From Tenacibaculum sp. SG-28 (GTDB taxonomy: Bacteria > Bacteroidota > Bacteroidia > Flavobacteriales > Flavobacteriaceae), in contig NZ_MQVY01000002.1 in assembly GCF_002954385.1 (NCBI RefSeq), positions 415,690 to 479,689 of the forward strand: DNA of 64,000 nucleotides. Reading direction: 5' to 3'. The notes beneath the pieces were generated by a model. That model did no database searches. It was not told where the DNA came from and saw only the letters and a list, made by a program, of their open reading frames with translations. Of this stretch, positions 29,685-39,514 are shown piece after piece. Positions within the stretch are counted from its first letter, which is position 1; each line of letters opens with the position of its first letter. Position numbers and translations under genes: made by a program.

Positions 29685-31994
29685 TTAAAAGTCTGTTTCT
29701 TCTTCGTTTTCTTTTTCTTGTAGCTTATCGTTTGTTTCCGATTCGGTATCTTCAGTTGTTTCGGCACAGTTAATTCTAATGGTAAGTTCTTCCTCTGGCT
29801 TTTCGAAGTCTTCTTTACTAATAGAAAGCGTCTCATCTTCGTAGCACTTTCGCATATACATTGCCCATGTGGGCAAAGACATTGTGGCACCTTGCCCTAA
29901 TGAAATTCCATAAAAATGAGTTGCCCTGTCTTCACCACCAGTCCAAACTCCTGTAGCCAAATTGGGTACAATGCCCATAAACCATCCATCCGATTGGTTT
30001 TGGGTAGTCCCTGTTTTACCAGCAATTGGGTTGGTGAATTGATACGGAAATCCTGTATTTGCATCTTTTCTGCTGGTATAGGTAGATCGTAATCTCGCCC
30101 CAGATCCCGATCGTGTGACTCCTTTTAAAAGATCCAATATCACATAGGAAGACTCTTCACTAAGTACTTCCTTACTCTCTGGAATAAACTCTCCTAAAAC
30201 AGTACCGTTTTTATCCTCTATTCGGGTTATCATCATCGGTTTGATTCGCAAACCTTTGTTAGCAAATGTAGAGTAAGCACTTACCATTTCCATTAAACTT
30301 AAATCCACAGTTCCTAAAGCTATGGATGGATTGGGTTCTATTTTTGTGGTAATCCCTGCAGAATTTGCTAAACGCGCCACATTGATTGGAGAAACCATAT
30401 CAATTAACTGAGCAGAAATCACATTAGTGGAGGTAGCTAGGGCATCTCTAAGCGTTAATTTACCTTCGTATTTTTTATTGGAATTTTCGGGAGTCCAATC
30501 TTTAGGCATGCCATATTTTTCCTTTGGGATAGTATATGGGGTATTCGGTAAGGAGTCACAAGGAGACATCTTTAACTGATTAATCGCTGTGGCATATACA
30601 AAAGGTTTAAACGTAGAACCCACTTGTCTTTTTTGTTGTTCTACCGCATCGTACTTAAAATACTTATGGTTAATACCTCCTACCCAAGCTTTAACGTGGC
30701 CAGTTTGTGGCTCTATTGAAACCAATCCGGAACGCAAAAAATGCTTGTAGTACAAAATGGAATCGTACGGGGTCATAACCGTATCTCGTTCGCCTTTCCA
30801 AGTGAAAACCTTCATCTCTGTTGCTGTCTTGAAAATTGCATCAATTTCCTTTTCAGATTTCCCCACTGCTTTTAACCTCTTATAGCGCTCTGACTGTTTC
30901 TTTGCTCTTTTTATATTACTTTTTATTTGCTCTTCATCCAAATCGTAAAAGGGAGCGGTTTTATTTTTAGCTTGTTCTTTATCGAATAACGATTGTAAAT
31001 TTGCCATATGCGTTTTCAGCGCTTCCTCTGCATATTGCTGCATTCGAGAATCAATGGTTACATAAATTTTCAAACCATCTTTATAGATGTTGTATTTTTC
31101 GCCATCCGGTTTAGGATTGTTTTCTGCCCACTTTTTCAGAAATTGTTTTAAATTTTCTCTAAAATAGGTAGCTAAACCATCACTATGCGACTCTGGAGTA
31201 AAGTTCGTTTTTAAAGGAAGTTGTTGTAAGGAATCTTTTTCTTCCTCAGTTAAAAAACCATTTTTTACCATTTGAGCAAAAACCACATTTCGTCTTTGTA
31301 AAGACTTCTTTTTAGAAATTTCTCGCACTGGGTTATACTGTCGAGGGTTTTTAAGCATTGCCACCAAAATAGCAGACTCCTGTAGATCTAACTCATTAGG
31401 CTCTTTACCAAAGTATATTCTTGCAGCAGATCGGATTCCTGTAGCACGAAATAAAAAACCCTGTGTATTTAAATACATGGTAATTATTTCTTCTTTGGTG
31501 TATTGTCGCTCTAATTTTGTAGCCACTACCCATTCCTTCATTTTTTGTACAACCCTTTTAATTGGATTTGAAGAAGCCCTTTTTGTAAATAAGTTTTTAG
31601 CCAATTGCTGCGTTATGGTACTAGCTCCTCCTCCAGTTCCAAACTTTGAAATCGCTCTCGCAGTTCCCCTGAAATCAATTCCAGAGTGCTCGTAAAAACG
31701 CTCGTCTTCTGTGGCAACCAAAGCTTGTACTAAATTTTCTGGAAGCTCTTTATAGTGTATGGGCTTTCTATTGGCTTTATCGTAATAACTACCAATCACT
31801 TTACCGTCCGAAGAAATAACCTGTGTTGCTAAATCACTTTTGGGATTTTCTAACTCCTCAAAACTTGGCAGTGCACCAAAAACTCCCCAAGATGCTAATA
31901 AAAACAATAAACAAACGAATAAAAATCCTCCAATCAAGATTCTCCAAAACCATTTACTGTATGTTGTAAAATTTGCTGCTTTTTTTTCTGTCAT
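29685..31994 (-). CDS. Class A penicillin-binding protein 1A
   Basis: Bifunctional peptidoglycan glycosyltransferase/transpeptidase, 769 residues, anchored by one N-terminal helix (~17-38). The GT51 domain shows [17 protein letters not shown] (catalytic Glu, ~97), [13 protein letters not shown] (~123) and [10 protein letters not shown]. The transpeptidase domain has the active-site Ser in VGSTFKPF (SxxK, ~430), STNVIS (SxN) and [15 protein letters not shown] (KTG). The acidic tail ([17 protein letters not shown]) is low complexity. The start shares one base with the gldH stop (TAATG), so they are translationally coupled. Confidence 0.95.
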   Translation of the reverse strand: MTEKKAANFTTYSKWFWRILIGGFLFVCLLFLLASWGVFGALPSFEELENPKSDLATQVISSDGKVIGSYYDKANRKPIHYKELPENLVQALVATEDERFYEHSGIDFRGTARAISKFGTGGGASTITQQLAKNLFTKRASSNPIKRVVQKMKEWVVATKLERQYTKEEIITMYLNTQGFLFRATGIRSAARIYFGKEPNELDLQESAILVAMLKNPRQYNPVREISKKKSLQRRNVVFAQMVKNGFLTEEEKDSLQQLPLKTNFTPESHSDGLATYFRENLKQFLKKWAENNPKPDGEKYNIYKDGLKIYVTIDSRMQQYAEEALKTHMANLQSLFDKEQAKNKTAPFYDLDEEQIKSNIKRAKKQSERYKRLKAVGKSEKEIDAIFKTATEMKVFTWKGERDTVMTPYDSILYYKHFLRSGLVSIEPQTGHVKAWVGGINHKYFKYDAVEQQKRQVGSTFKPFVYATAINQLKMSPCDSLPNTPYTIPKEKYGMPKDWTPENSNKKYEGKLTLRDALATSTNVISAQLIDMVSPINVARLANSAGITTKIEPNPSIALGTVDLSLMEMVSAYSTFANKGLRIKPMMITRIEDKNGTVLGEFIPESKEVLSEESSYVILDLLKGVTRSGSGARLRSTYTSRKDANTGFPYQFTNPIAGKTGTTQNQSDGWFMGIVPNLATGVWTGGEDRATHFYGISLGQGATMSLPTWAMYMRKCYEDETLSISKEDFEKPEEELTIRINCAETTEDTESETNDKLQEKENEEETDF

Positions 31995-32497
31995 TACTTA
32001 ATTTTTTCAATTCTAAAACCAACATGTGTTACGCCCTCTAAGGCTTCAATTCCATTTGCTTCTCCATTCTTTCGCATGGCTTGACGTACTTCAAAAGTAT
32101 ACCTTCCCTTTGTTGGAAATACGATGTTTTCTTTGTAAAAAAGTTTGTTGTCTTTAACATCGGTAAATCCTCTTCCTAAAAATTTACCTGCGCTATCTGC
32201 CATTGCATACTCTAAAGTATCCACAACTACATTGCCATCAGGAAATCGCAGTGTTGCTATCAAAAACAAATTACTATAGGCATATTCTTTATTGTTGCGT
32301 AGCGAAATAAATAAATTGTGCTGCTGTACAGAGTCTTTAACTTCAAATGGAAAACGCAAGGTGTTGTGTTTATTCCACTGTTGTTCTTCGATTGGTTGAT
32401 ACTCGTCAAAAACTCTATTCGCATCACAAGATACAAACAACAATACTACTGCCACTACAAGGCTGAATATGTTTCGTCTATTTCGTCTCTCCAGCAT
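31994..32497 (-). CDS. gldH: Gliding motility lipoprotein GldH
   Basis: Lipoprotein required for gliding and surface-protein secretion in Flavobacterium johnsoniae; 167 residues with lipobox FVSC (Cys 24). Recognisable family features are FDEYQPIEEQQWNKHN after the anchor, SLRNNKEYAYSNLFLIATLRFPDG, LGRGFTDVKDNKLFYKENIVFP and a beta-rich C terminus. The gene order ricT-gldH-PBP1A is the usual one in the family. It overlaps ricT by 20 bases at the 5' end and the PBP1A gene by one base at the 3' end. Confidence 0.9.
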   Translation of the reverse strand: MLERRNRRNIFSLVVAVVLLFVSCDANRVFDEYQPIEEQQWNKHNTLRFPFEVKDSVQQHNLFISLRNNKEYAYSNLFLIATLRFPDGNVVVDTLEYAMADSAGKFLGRGFTDVKDNKLFYKENIVFPTKGRYTFEVRQAMRKNGEANGIEALEGVTHVGFRIEKIK

Positions 32498-33965
32498 TTT
32501 TATTACTGTTATTGTTTCTTCTCTTTGAATTGTTTCTTCTTTTTTGCGTGCTTGTACTTTTGGCTTTTGGCTGTTGTTTTGTATTTGTTTTACTTTCGGG
32601 ATTAGCTTTTCTATTGGTAGGTCTATTTTTAGATTTCGCTACCTTTTTATTTGCACTGTTGGTAGTTTGATTATTTTTGGTAGAATTGCTTTTTTGTACC
32701 TGCCTATTTTTAGAATTTTGCTCTCTTTTTTTCTGATTTCTATTTTCTCCGCCGGCTTTAGAACTTTTACTAGTGGTAGAAGTTCTGTTATCTGCTGCTG
32801 CTTTAGATCTTGTATTCTTGTTGTTATTTCTTTTGTTTTTTCTTCTAGCTCTTTTAGGTTTTTTAGGAGTGTCAAAACGTGTTAAACTATCTTGTCCTAC
32901 TACATTTTCAAAATCTGCCTTTGGTGCTTCTATGATTTCAGATTCGTATTCTTCTAAAGGAGAAGCTACTTCACCAGTAACGTTTAAATCAATAATTTCT
33001 TGTACCTGATCTAAGGATAATTTAAACCACTTGAAACTTTGATCTTTATAGGTATACCAGAGTAAATTTTTAAAAATATCCATTTTTACAAAAACCGCAT
33101 CCCCGCTTTCTGTTTTGAGAACAGTGTCTTGCTTTGGAAAGCTCTTCAAAGCATCCAGATAGGTGTCTAACTCGTAATTTAAGCAGCATTTCAATTTCCC
33201 ACATTGTCCTGCAAGTTTTAGCGGATTTAGGGAAAGTTGTTGGTAACGTGCCGAGGCAGTATTGACTTTTCTGAAATCGGTTAGCCAAGTAGAACAACAA
33301 AGTTCTCTTCCGCAAGAACCAATACCTCCTAATCTTGCTGCTTCTTGTCGCATACCAACCTGTTTCATCTCCACACGAATAGAAAATGCACCAGCTAAAT
33401 CTCTTATTAACTGTCTAAAATCAACTCTATCATCAGCGGTGTAATAAAAAGTGGCCTTGGTTCCGTCTCCTTGGTATTCTACATCTGACAGTTTCATTTT
33501 TAAGCCAAGCTTACTAATAATTTCGCGACCTCTTCGCTGCGTCTCTTGCTCTTTTTCTCGAGCTTTTTGCCAAATGTCAATATCTTTTTGGGAAGCTTTG
33601 CGATAAATTTTCTTTACGTATTCTGGAGAATTTTCAACTTTCTTTTTTCGCATCTGTACTTTCACCAATTCTCCTGCCAAAGAAACAACACCAATATCGT
33701 GTCCAGAGGATCCCTCAACTGCAACGATATCTCCCATAGAGATAGAGAAGTTTTCTGTATTTTTATAAAAGTGCTTTCTTCCGTTTTTAAAACGTACTTC
33801 GAATATATTAAATGGAGCTTCACCAGCGGGTAAAGTCATGTTTGATAACCAATCAAAAACAGCTAATTTATTTCCACTTCCACAACTTCCTGTTGCACAA
33901 TTCCCGTTGCTTTTACAACCCTTTGGAATGCCGTTTTTATTAGTTGAGCAACTGCTACAACTCAT
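32478..33965 (-). CDS. ricT: PSP1-domain protein RicT
   Basis: A 495-residue RicT (YaaT) homologue. A Cys-rich N-terminal tail (Cys 3, 6, 17, 23, 28) precedes the PSP1 core (~80-260), whose cysteine clusters GSCGRELCCSTWL and QCGKLKCCLNYE are hallmarks of the family; in Bacillus, RicA/F/T hold Fe-S clusters and control RNA processing and development. The last ~135 residues are a low-complexity basic stretch rich in Lys, Asn, Ser, Thr and Arg, absent from Bacillus RicT. The start ATG at 33965 gives the Cys tail. It is the first gene of the long minus-strand run. Confidence 0.9.
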   Translation of the reverse strand: MSCSSCSTNKNGIPKGCKSNGNCATGSCGSGNKLAVFDWLSNMTLPAGEAPFNIFEVRFKNGRKHFYKNTENFSISMGDIVAVEGSSGHDIGVVSLAGELVKVQMRKKKVENSPEYVKKIYRKASQKDIDIWQKAREKEQETQRRGREIISKLGLKMKLSDVEYQGDGTKATFYYTADDRVDFRQLIRDLAGAFSIRVEMKQVGMRQEAARLGGIGSCGRELCCSTWLTDFRKVNTASARYQQLSLNPLKLAGQCGKLKCCLNYELDTYLDALKSFPKQDTVLKTESGDAVFVKMDIFKNLLWYTYKDQSFKWFKLSLDQVQEIIDLNVTGEVASPLEEYESEIIEAPKADFENVVGQDSLTRFDTPKKPKRARRKNKRNNNKNTRSKAAADNRTSTTSKSSKAGGENRNQKKREQNSKNRQVQKSNSTKNNQTTNSANKKVAKSKNRPTNRKANPESKTNTKQQPKAKSTSTQKRRNNSKRRNNNSNKNAGETK

Positions 33966-34055
33966 AATCTATATGTATGTTAGTTTAATTTTTTTTTAAA
34001 CCTGACTCAACTCAGTATCAAAAAAAACTAATTAATCACTTGATTTATAAATATT

Positions 34056-34063
34056 TATCTTTG
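34056..34063 (+). promoter_or_regulatory. -7 box (TATCTTTG) in the ricT/gdhA spacer
   Basis: Exact TAnnTTTG on the plus strand, with a terminator 120 bases downstream and no gene between, so it could drive a short RNA. A -33 element at normal spacing is absent. Confidence 0.3.
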
Positions 34064-34182
34064 ATTTTTACACAAAGACACCTAATCGGTAAAGATACAT
34101 ATTAAAACCGAATGTGAAAATTCAATTTTTAAAGGATTCACAAACTCTTATCACAATAGGGTATCACAAGTTTATTAGACAT

Positions 34183-34218
34183 AAAAAACCTCATAATAGG
34201 CATATCATGAGGTTTTTT
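34183..34218. terminator. Bidirectional intrinsic terminator after gdhA
   Basis: A 12-bp perfect stem (AAAAAACCTCAT 34183-34194 with ATGAGGTTTTTT 34207-34218) with T tracts on both strands. It ends gdhA on the minus strand, and could end a short plus-strand transcript from 34070. Confidence 0.8.
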
Positions 34219-34235
34219 ATTTCCATTTGTGCTAT

Positions 34236-35579
34236 CTACACTACTCCTTGGTCTAGCATGGCGTCAGCAACCTTTACAAACCCAGCAATGTTAGCGCCTT
34301 TAACATAATCGACATAACCATCCTCTTGGGTTCCATAAGCAACACATGCCTCGTGAATACTATTCATGATACCGTGTAATTTTCCGTCTACCTCTTCTCT
34401 AGTCCAAGACAATCGAAGTGAGTTTTGAGACATTTCCAAGCCGGAAGTAGCTACACCACCTGCGTTAGATGCTTTTCCTGGGGCAAATAAAATTTTTGCT
34501 TTTTGAAATACTTCAATCGCTTCTGGTGTAGATGGCATATTAGCACCTTCTCCAACGCAGATACAGCCGTTGGTAATAAGCTTTTTGGCATCTTCGCCTT
34601 GCAACTCATTTTGTGTCGCACAAGGTAAGGCAACATCACATGGCACATTCCAAGGTGTTTCCCCTTTAAAAAACTTGGCAGAAGGATATTTCTCTACATA
34701 TTCGTGAATTCTTCCTCTTCGTACATTTTTTAATTCCATTACAAAGGCTAATTTCTCAGCATCTATCCCTTGTTCGTCCAAAATATAACCCGAAGAGTCG
34801 GATAAAGTAACTACTGTAGCCCCTAATTGAATTGATTTTTCTGTTGCGTACTGTGCTACGTTACCAGATCCTGATATAACTACTCTTTTCCCTTTGAAAG
34901 AATCTCCTTTTGTTTGTAGCATATTTTGTGCAAAGTATACGTTTCCGTAGCCTGTTGCTTCTGGGCGTATCAACGATCCTCCCCAAGAAGCACCCTTACC
35001 GGTTAGTACCCCAGTAAATTCATTTCTTAAACGCTTATATTGTCCGAACATATATCCTATTTCACGTCCACCAACACCGATATCTCCTGCAGGGACATCT
35101 GTATTTGGCCCAATATGACGAGCTAACTCTGTCATGAAAGACTGGCAAAAAGCCATAACTTCACGATCCGATTTTCCTTTAGGATTAAAATCAGCACCAC
35201 CTTTTCCACCTCCCATTGGAAGTGTTGTTAACGAGTTTTTAAATACCTGTTCAAAACCTAAAAACTTTAGAATAGATAAGTTTACAGAGGGATGAAATCG
35301 CAATCCTCCTTTGTAAGGACCAATCGCAGAATTAAACTCCACTCTATATCCTCTATTTACCTGTGTCTCTCCTTTATCATCTACCCATGGCACTCGAAAC
35401 ATTAATACACGCTCTGGCTCTACCATTCGCTCCAATAATTTTTTTCCTTGGTATTTTGAATTTTTTTCAATGAAAGGAATAACAGTTTCTGCAACCTCGT
35501 GCACTGCTTGTAAAAACTCTGTTTCATATGGATTAGATTGCTTGACATAATCCATAAAAGCATTTATTTTAGATTCCAT
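34236..35579 (-). CDS. gdhA: Glutamate dehydrogenase, hexameric NADP-type
   Basis: Interconverts 2-oxoglutarate plus ammonia and glutamate; 447 residues, the length of the small hexameric class. Landmarks are the catalytic-Lys block [18 protein letters not shown] (~124), [20 protein letters not shown] (~160) and the Rossmann GSGNVAQYA (~233). NADP use is inferred from subfamily, not from a single residue. It has its own -7 box and terminator, so it is a one-gene unit. Together with SDH downstream it covers nitrogen assimilation and the citric-acid cycle. Confidence 0.95.
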   Translation of the reverse strand: MESKINAFMDYVKQSNPYETEFLQAVHEVAETVIPFIEKNSKYQGKKLLERMVEPERVLMFRVPWVDDKGETQVNRGYRVEFNSAIGPYKGGLRFHPSVNLSILKFLGFEQVFKNSLTTLPMGGGKGGADFNPKGKSDREVMAFCQSFMTELARHIGPNTDVPAGDIGVGGREIGYMFGQYKRLRNEFTGVLTGKGASWGGSLIRPEATGYGNVYFAQNMLQTKGDSFKGKRVVISGSGNVAQYATEKSIQLGATVVTLSDSSGYILDEQGIDAEKLAFVMELKNVRRGRIHEYVEKYPSAKFFKGETPWNVPCDVALPCATQNELQGEDAKKLITNGCICVGEGANMPSTPEAIEVFQKAKILFAPGKASNAGGVATSGLEMSQNSLRLSWTREEVDGKLHGIMNSIHEACVAYGTQEDGYVDYVKGANIAGFVKVADAMLDQGVV

Positions 35580-35626
35580 AAATCTTTAGTTGTTCTGTTA
35601 TTAAAAATATTAACAATTTTATTCGG

Positions 35627-35634
35627 CAAATATA
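35627..35634 (-). promoter_or_regulatory. -7 box (TATATTTG) of gdhA
   Basis: Exact TAnnTTTG on the minus strand, 47 bases upstream of the gdhA ATG; the -33 element is unclear. Confidence 0.4.
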
Positions 35635-35747
35635 ATTAATTTACAATTTGTTAAATTTTATTTTTTTAATTATTTTATAATTTCTCAATCGATTTCGTAA
35701 ATAATGGTAATTGTCTAAAAACAACCTTATTTTTAAGGAAAAATCTG

Positions 35748-35755
35748 TAAATTTG
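35748..35755 (+). promoter_or_regulatory. -7 box (TAAATTTG) of pheS
   Basis: Exact TAnnTTTG on the plus strand, ending 26 bases before the pheS ATG; no clear -33 element. Confidence 0.45.
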
Positions 35756-35781
35756 CCACTTAATTTTTTGTGTTCGATACC

Positions 35782-36801
35782 ATGTTAGATAAAGTAAAAG
35801 AATTAATTGGCGATGTTACTGCTTTTCAGGCCTCTTCCAAAGAGGAAATAGAGGCTTTTAGAATTAAATACCTAGGAAGTAAGGGTTTGTTAAAAGACCT
35901 TTTTTCGGAATTTAAAAATGTAGATGTTGCCTTACGGAAAGACTTTGGACAAGCACTTAACACATTAAAAAAATCTGCTGAAGGTAAAGTAGCCGCATTA
36001 AATGAGGCCCTAGAAAATACTATTGCACATGAAAATAGATATGGGGATCTTACACGACCAGCGGAACCGATAGAACTCGGTTCAAGACACCCGATATCGT
36101 TAGTGAAAAATCAGATTATTGAAGTTTTTAACAGAATCGGTTTTACCGTTTCTGAAGGACCTGAAATTGAAGACGATTGGCATAATTTCACGGCGTTAAA
36201 TTTACCAGAATACCACCCTGCCAGAGATATGCAGGATACTTTTTTTATAGAAAAAAACCCAGACACATTACTGCGAACACACACTTCATCTGTACAAGTT
36301 CGTTATATGGAGAATAATGAACCTCCTATCCGAACAATTTCTCCGGGTAGAGTTTTTAGAAATGAAGATATCTCGGCTCGTGCGCATTGTATTTTTCATC
36401 AAGTAGAAGGCTTGTACATCGATACAGACGTTTCTTTTGCTGACCTCAAACAAACCTTATTATACTTCACCAAAGAAATGTTTGGAAAGTCTAAAATTAG
36501 ACTTCGCCCCTCGTATTTCCCCTTCACTGAGCCAAGTGCAGAGGTGGATATTTATTGGGGTTTAGAAACGGAAACCGATTACAGAATAACCAAGGGAACC
36601 GGATGGCTAGAAATAATGGGCTGTGGTATGGTAGACCCTAACGTTTTAAAGAATTGCAATATCGATCCTACGGTATACTCGGGATATGCTTTTGGAATGG
36701 GTATTGAACGCATTGCTATGCTGTTGTATCAAATTCCTGATATCCGAATGTTTTATGAAAATGACAAGCGTTTCTTGGAACAATTTAAAGCTGTCCTATA
36801 A
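35782..36801 (+). CDS. pheS: Phenylalanyl-tRNA synthetase alpha subunit
   Basis: Catalytic subunit of the alpha2-beta2 PheRS; 339 residues. It has the N-terminal coiled coil (~1-85), the class II catalytic domain with SRHPISLVKNQIIEVF, the GPEIEDDWHNFTALN block, motif 2 (GRVFRNEDISARAHCIFHQVEG, in parts) and motif 3 GMGIERIAMLLY (~310). The start is ATG 35782 (MLDKVKELIGD); the frame upstream begins with GTG inside the leader. The beta subunit pheT is not in the window, which is normal for this family. Confidence 0.96.
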   Translation: MLDKVKELIGDVTAFQASSKEEIEAFRIKYLGSKGLLKDLFSEFKNVDVALRKDFGQALNTLKKSAEGKVAALNEALENTIAHENRYGDLTRPAEPIELGSRHPISLVKNQIIEVFNRIGFTVSEGPEIEDDWHNFTALNLPEYHPARDMQDTFFIEKNPDTLLRTHTSSVQVRYMENNEPPIRTISPGRVFRNEDISARAHCIFHQVEGLYIDTDVSFADLKQTLLYFTKEMFGKSKIRLRPSYFPFTEPSAEVDIYWGLETETDYRITKGTGWLEIMGCGMVDPNVLKNCNIDPTVYSGYAFGMGIERIAMLLYQIPDIRMFYENDKRFLEQFKAVL

Positions 36802-36812
36802 AGAAAAACACC

Positions 36813-37207
36813 TTGAGAAAAGATATTAATATTCCGGAAGTTACTGGTATTGAAATAGCTGTGGTTCGAGAAAATAACGAACAACATAACACCACAGATT
36901 GGTATGTGTATTTGTGGAATAAAAAAGCGGTAGCCATAGAAATGGTGGTAATTGTATCGCAGGGTTTTTCAAAAACAAAAACTACTTCTGTTTTTCGAAA
37001 AAAATAGATCATTTGCCAGCTAATTCCTTTGCTAGAATTGAATTAATACAGCCAGAATTATTTGCACTAGACAACCGTTTTCAAGTCTCCTTTTTCGAAG
37101 GAAATACACTCTTTGATAAAACCTTTATCTTTAAAGCAAATTCTATTAAAGAAGGTGCACTACGAATGATAAAGCAGCTACAGAAAAAAGGGGTTATTTG
37201 CAAATAG
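36813..37207 (+). CDS. Conserved hypothetical protein downstream of pheS, one frameshift
   Basis: A protein of about 131 residues once repaired. It begins with TTG 36813 (then RKDINIPEVTGIEIAVV), has WYVYLWNKKAV and VVSQGFS strands, and ends with FSARIELI-like and KKGVICK blocks. Similar proteins follow pheS in other Flavobacteriaceae; function unknown. As read it stops at 37007 after VFRKK. The A7 run at 36998-37004 needs one more A to give FRKKIDHLPANSFARIEL and reach 37207. A TTG start is likely because no ATG or GTG fits the first conserved strand. The 11-base gap to pheS suggests co-transcription. Confidence 0.7.
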
Positions 37208-37278
37208 AAAAAGGTTTTTAAGAATCAAAAGTCTATTTTTTTATCCCTGGTAGAAATTTAGTTGATAAAATCAAAATT

Positions 37279-37923
37279 GTGAAAGCGATAATCTTTAAAA
37301 GAAATATACTTCTTGTGCTACTTCTGTTCTTTTCAGGGGTATCTTTATTAAAAGCACAGAACAATTGGGAGCGATTTAAAAAAACTTCCGCTCCGATGCG
37401 AAAATGGGTACTATTGCATCCTTTCAAAGCACAAGCTGCACTAGATGTTTCCATGGAAACCCAAAGAGTTGCTGATTCTATTAAAAGTAGCCCTCTTTTG
37501 GATAAAGATCCCTCTGGTGGGCAAGTAGATGCTTTTCGACATGCCTATTGGATGGCTCGATTACGTCAAGAAATCGGTAAAAGTGCTGCTGAATCTTTGG
37601 GTAAAGTGCACGAAAAAGAGAATTACAAGACCTATGAAGAGAAAAAGCTAGAAGACGGAATTGTTCCCGACGAAGCTTCTACTATCATGGATCTTTTTAA
37701 TAATAAAATTGGCTTAACCTTTACGGAAAAAGGGAGTGATATTTCTTCTAAAAGTTTAATTTATAAAATAATAAATGCTATTCATCACGGTAAGATGAAA
37801 GTAATTAAAAAATCAGAAGCAGGATTATTTCTTACTTGTTCTGGTGCGGTAATAAAAAACAAAGACCTCATTGGAAAATGGAAGAACGACAAATGTTTAG
37901 TAGACTCTAATTACAAGGATTGA
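37279..37923 (+). CDS. DUF6973-like secreted protein
   Basis: A 214-residue exported protein starting at GTG 37279, with a signal peptide (~1-26, ending LKAQ). The core motif is GGQVDAFRHAYWMARL (~80-95), with a conserved Asp-x2-Arg-His arrangement reminiscent of metal or phosphate binding, followed by a Lys/Glu-rich helix. This matches the DUF6973 type of domain, whose function is not known to me. Its stop overlaps the start of the next gene (TGATG), so the two are translationally coupled. Confidence 0.7.
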   Translation: MKAIIFKRNILLVLLLFFSGVSLLKAQNNWERFKKTSAPMRKWVLLHPFKAQAALDVSMETQRVADSIKSSPLLDKDPSGGQVDAFRHAYWMARLRQEIGKSAAESLGKVHEKENYKTYEEKKLEDGIVPDEASTIMDLFNNKIGLTFTEKGSDISSKSLIYKIINAIHHGKMKVIKKSEAGLFLTCSGAVIKNKDLIGKWKNDKCLVDSNYKD

Positions 37924-38602
37924 TGAAAAACGTGTATTTTCTTCCAGGAACATGTGTACCGAGGCACTATGGAAATTTATATTTCCAAAATTAGAGAATA
38001 TAAATCCAATTCCAATCGCAATCACCCATTGTAAGTCTTTTGAGGAAATAAACAACGAAATAGCTGCGTGTATCGAATCACCAGCAGTTTTGGTTGGCTT
38101 TTCTCTTGGTGGTTTTATAGCCATGAATTTTGCTTGTAATTATCCCGAAAAAATAACAAAACTTATCGTTATCGCTGCAAATAGCTCTGAGCTGAAGAAA
38201 AAAGAGCTGCAACTTCGAAACCAAACGATTACTTTTTTAGAGAAAAATAAATACGCTGGAATCACCACTACAAGGATGTATCAATTTTTGCACGAGCAAC
38301 AACACAAGAACCAATTGCTTTTAGATCTCATAAGAAATATGGATAAAGCATTAGGAAAGGAAATTTTAATTCGCCAATTAAAAGCAACCTCGTTCCGTTC
38401 GGATATTTCAGAAAAACTTAAAAACATCAAAATTCCAGTGATTTTAATTGCCGCTGAAGATGACAGAATTGTTTCTTTTGAAAGTGTAAAAACCACCGCT
38501 AAAAACATAAGAAAAAGCATCGTTTATAAAATTAAAAATTGTGGTCATATGATTCCTCTAGAAAGACCAAAGGAGTTAGCCTACATCCTAAATAATCTTT
38601 GA
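37923..38602 (+). CDS. Alpha/beta hydrolase, one frameshift near the start
   Basis: A small alpha/beta-fold hydrolase, about 227 residues. The start at ATG 37923 gives MKNVYFLPGT, the first strand and oxyanion loop of the fold; one A is then missing near 37951-37952 (ACAATG expected, ACATG seen), after which the frame is MCTEALWKF... to 38602. The catalytic triad is visible: Ser in VGFSLGGF (~62), Asp in AAEDDRIV (~175) and His in NCGHMIPLERP (~208). Substrate unknown. Alternatively, translation may simply begin at 37952, losing the first strand. Confidence 0.75.
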
Positions 38603-38759
38603 GAAAACAAATGACTTTTATCGAAAGAATACAACAATAAAAGTAGTATAGGTTCTATAAAATTTAACGCTTATTGCTATCTTTAAAGTACAAATTACTT
38701 CCGAGAGAAAATGACTATTTAAACCGATTCTAAATTTGAAATAAAACAATTCCCAAAGT

Positions 38760-38790
38760 TTGTGCAAGAATGGTATAGCCCTTAAATTTG
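38760..38790 (+). promoter_or_regulatory. Promoter of the sdhCAB operon (-33 TTTG, 20 bp, -7 TAAATTTG)
   Basis: TTG at 38760-38762 (within TTTG), a 20-base spacer, and TAAATTTG at 38783-38790, giving a start about 25 bases upstream of the sdhC ATG. A second TAAATTTG lies at 38731-38738 without a -33 partner. The upstream ~130 bases (38603-38730) hold nothing else I recognise. Confidence 0.7.
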
Positions 38791-38820
38791 TGGCTACTAT
38801 TTTAACAAATAAACAGAATA

Positions 38821-39497
38821 ATGAGCGGATTATTAAAATCTTCTATTGGAAGAAAGTTTGCCATGGCGCTTTCGGCATTTTTTTAATGTTTTTTTTACTT
38901 CAACATTTTGCAATAAATATCACATCTCTTCTCCCAGATAATGGCGAAACATTTAATACGTTATCGCACTTTATGGGAACCAATCCAGTGGTACAATACG
39001 GATTACAACCAGTTTTAATATTTGGTGTAGTTTTTCATTTCGTAATGGGATTCATTCTAGAAATCAAAAATAAAAATTCTAGAGTAGTTAAATATGCCAA
39101 AAATAACGGTGCAGCTAACTCCTCATGGATGAGTAGAAACATGATATACAGTGGTTTAGCAATTTTAGGATTTATTGTGCTTCACTTTATTGATTTTTGG
39201 ATTCCGGAATTAAACACCAAATTCATTCAAGGAGATTGGTCTGGAATGCACAACGGAGAATACCGATATTTTACCGAATTACAACACAAATTTGTTAATC
39301 CTATCCGGGTTGCTGCATACGTAGTTGCATTTGTGTTTTTAGCGCTACACCTATTACACGGTTTTGACTCTGCATTTCAATCTGCAGGAGCAAATAATAA
39401 ATATACCAAAGGGCTGAAAAAATTTAGTAAAATATATGCAATTGGAATACCTGTAGGTTTTATCATTATTGCATTATTTCATCACTTCAACCATTAA
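38821..39497 (+). CDS. sdhC: Succinate dehydrogenase cytochrome b subunit, one frameshift
   Basis: Membrane anchor of complex II, about 225 residues in five helices; the Bacteroidota enzyme has this single fused subunit and no SdhD. The correct start ATG 38821 reads MSGLLKSSIGRKFAMALSAFF and then stops because the T7 run at 38878-38884 is one T short; with eight T it continues LMFFLLQHFAINITSLL. Candidate haem-ligand histidines are HFAIN, FHFVMGF, LHFIDFW and LHLLHGF in successive helices. The operon order C-A-B is intact. Confidence 0.9.
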
Positions 39498-39514
39498 TAA
39501 AAACCACTTAAATT

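Noticed and set aside
34114..34308. A 64-codon plus-strand frame starting with GTG
   Set aside because: It crosses a strong terminator hairpin and continues antisense into gdhA; no coding character.
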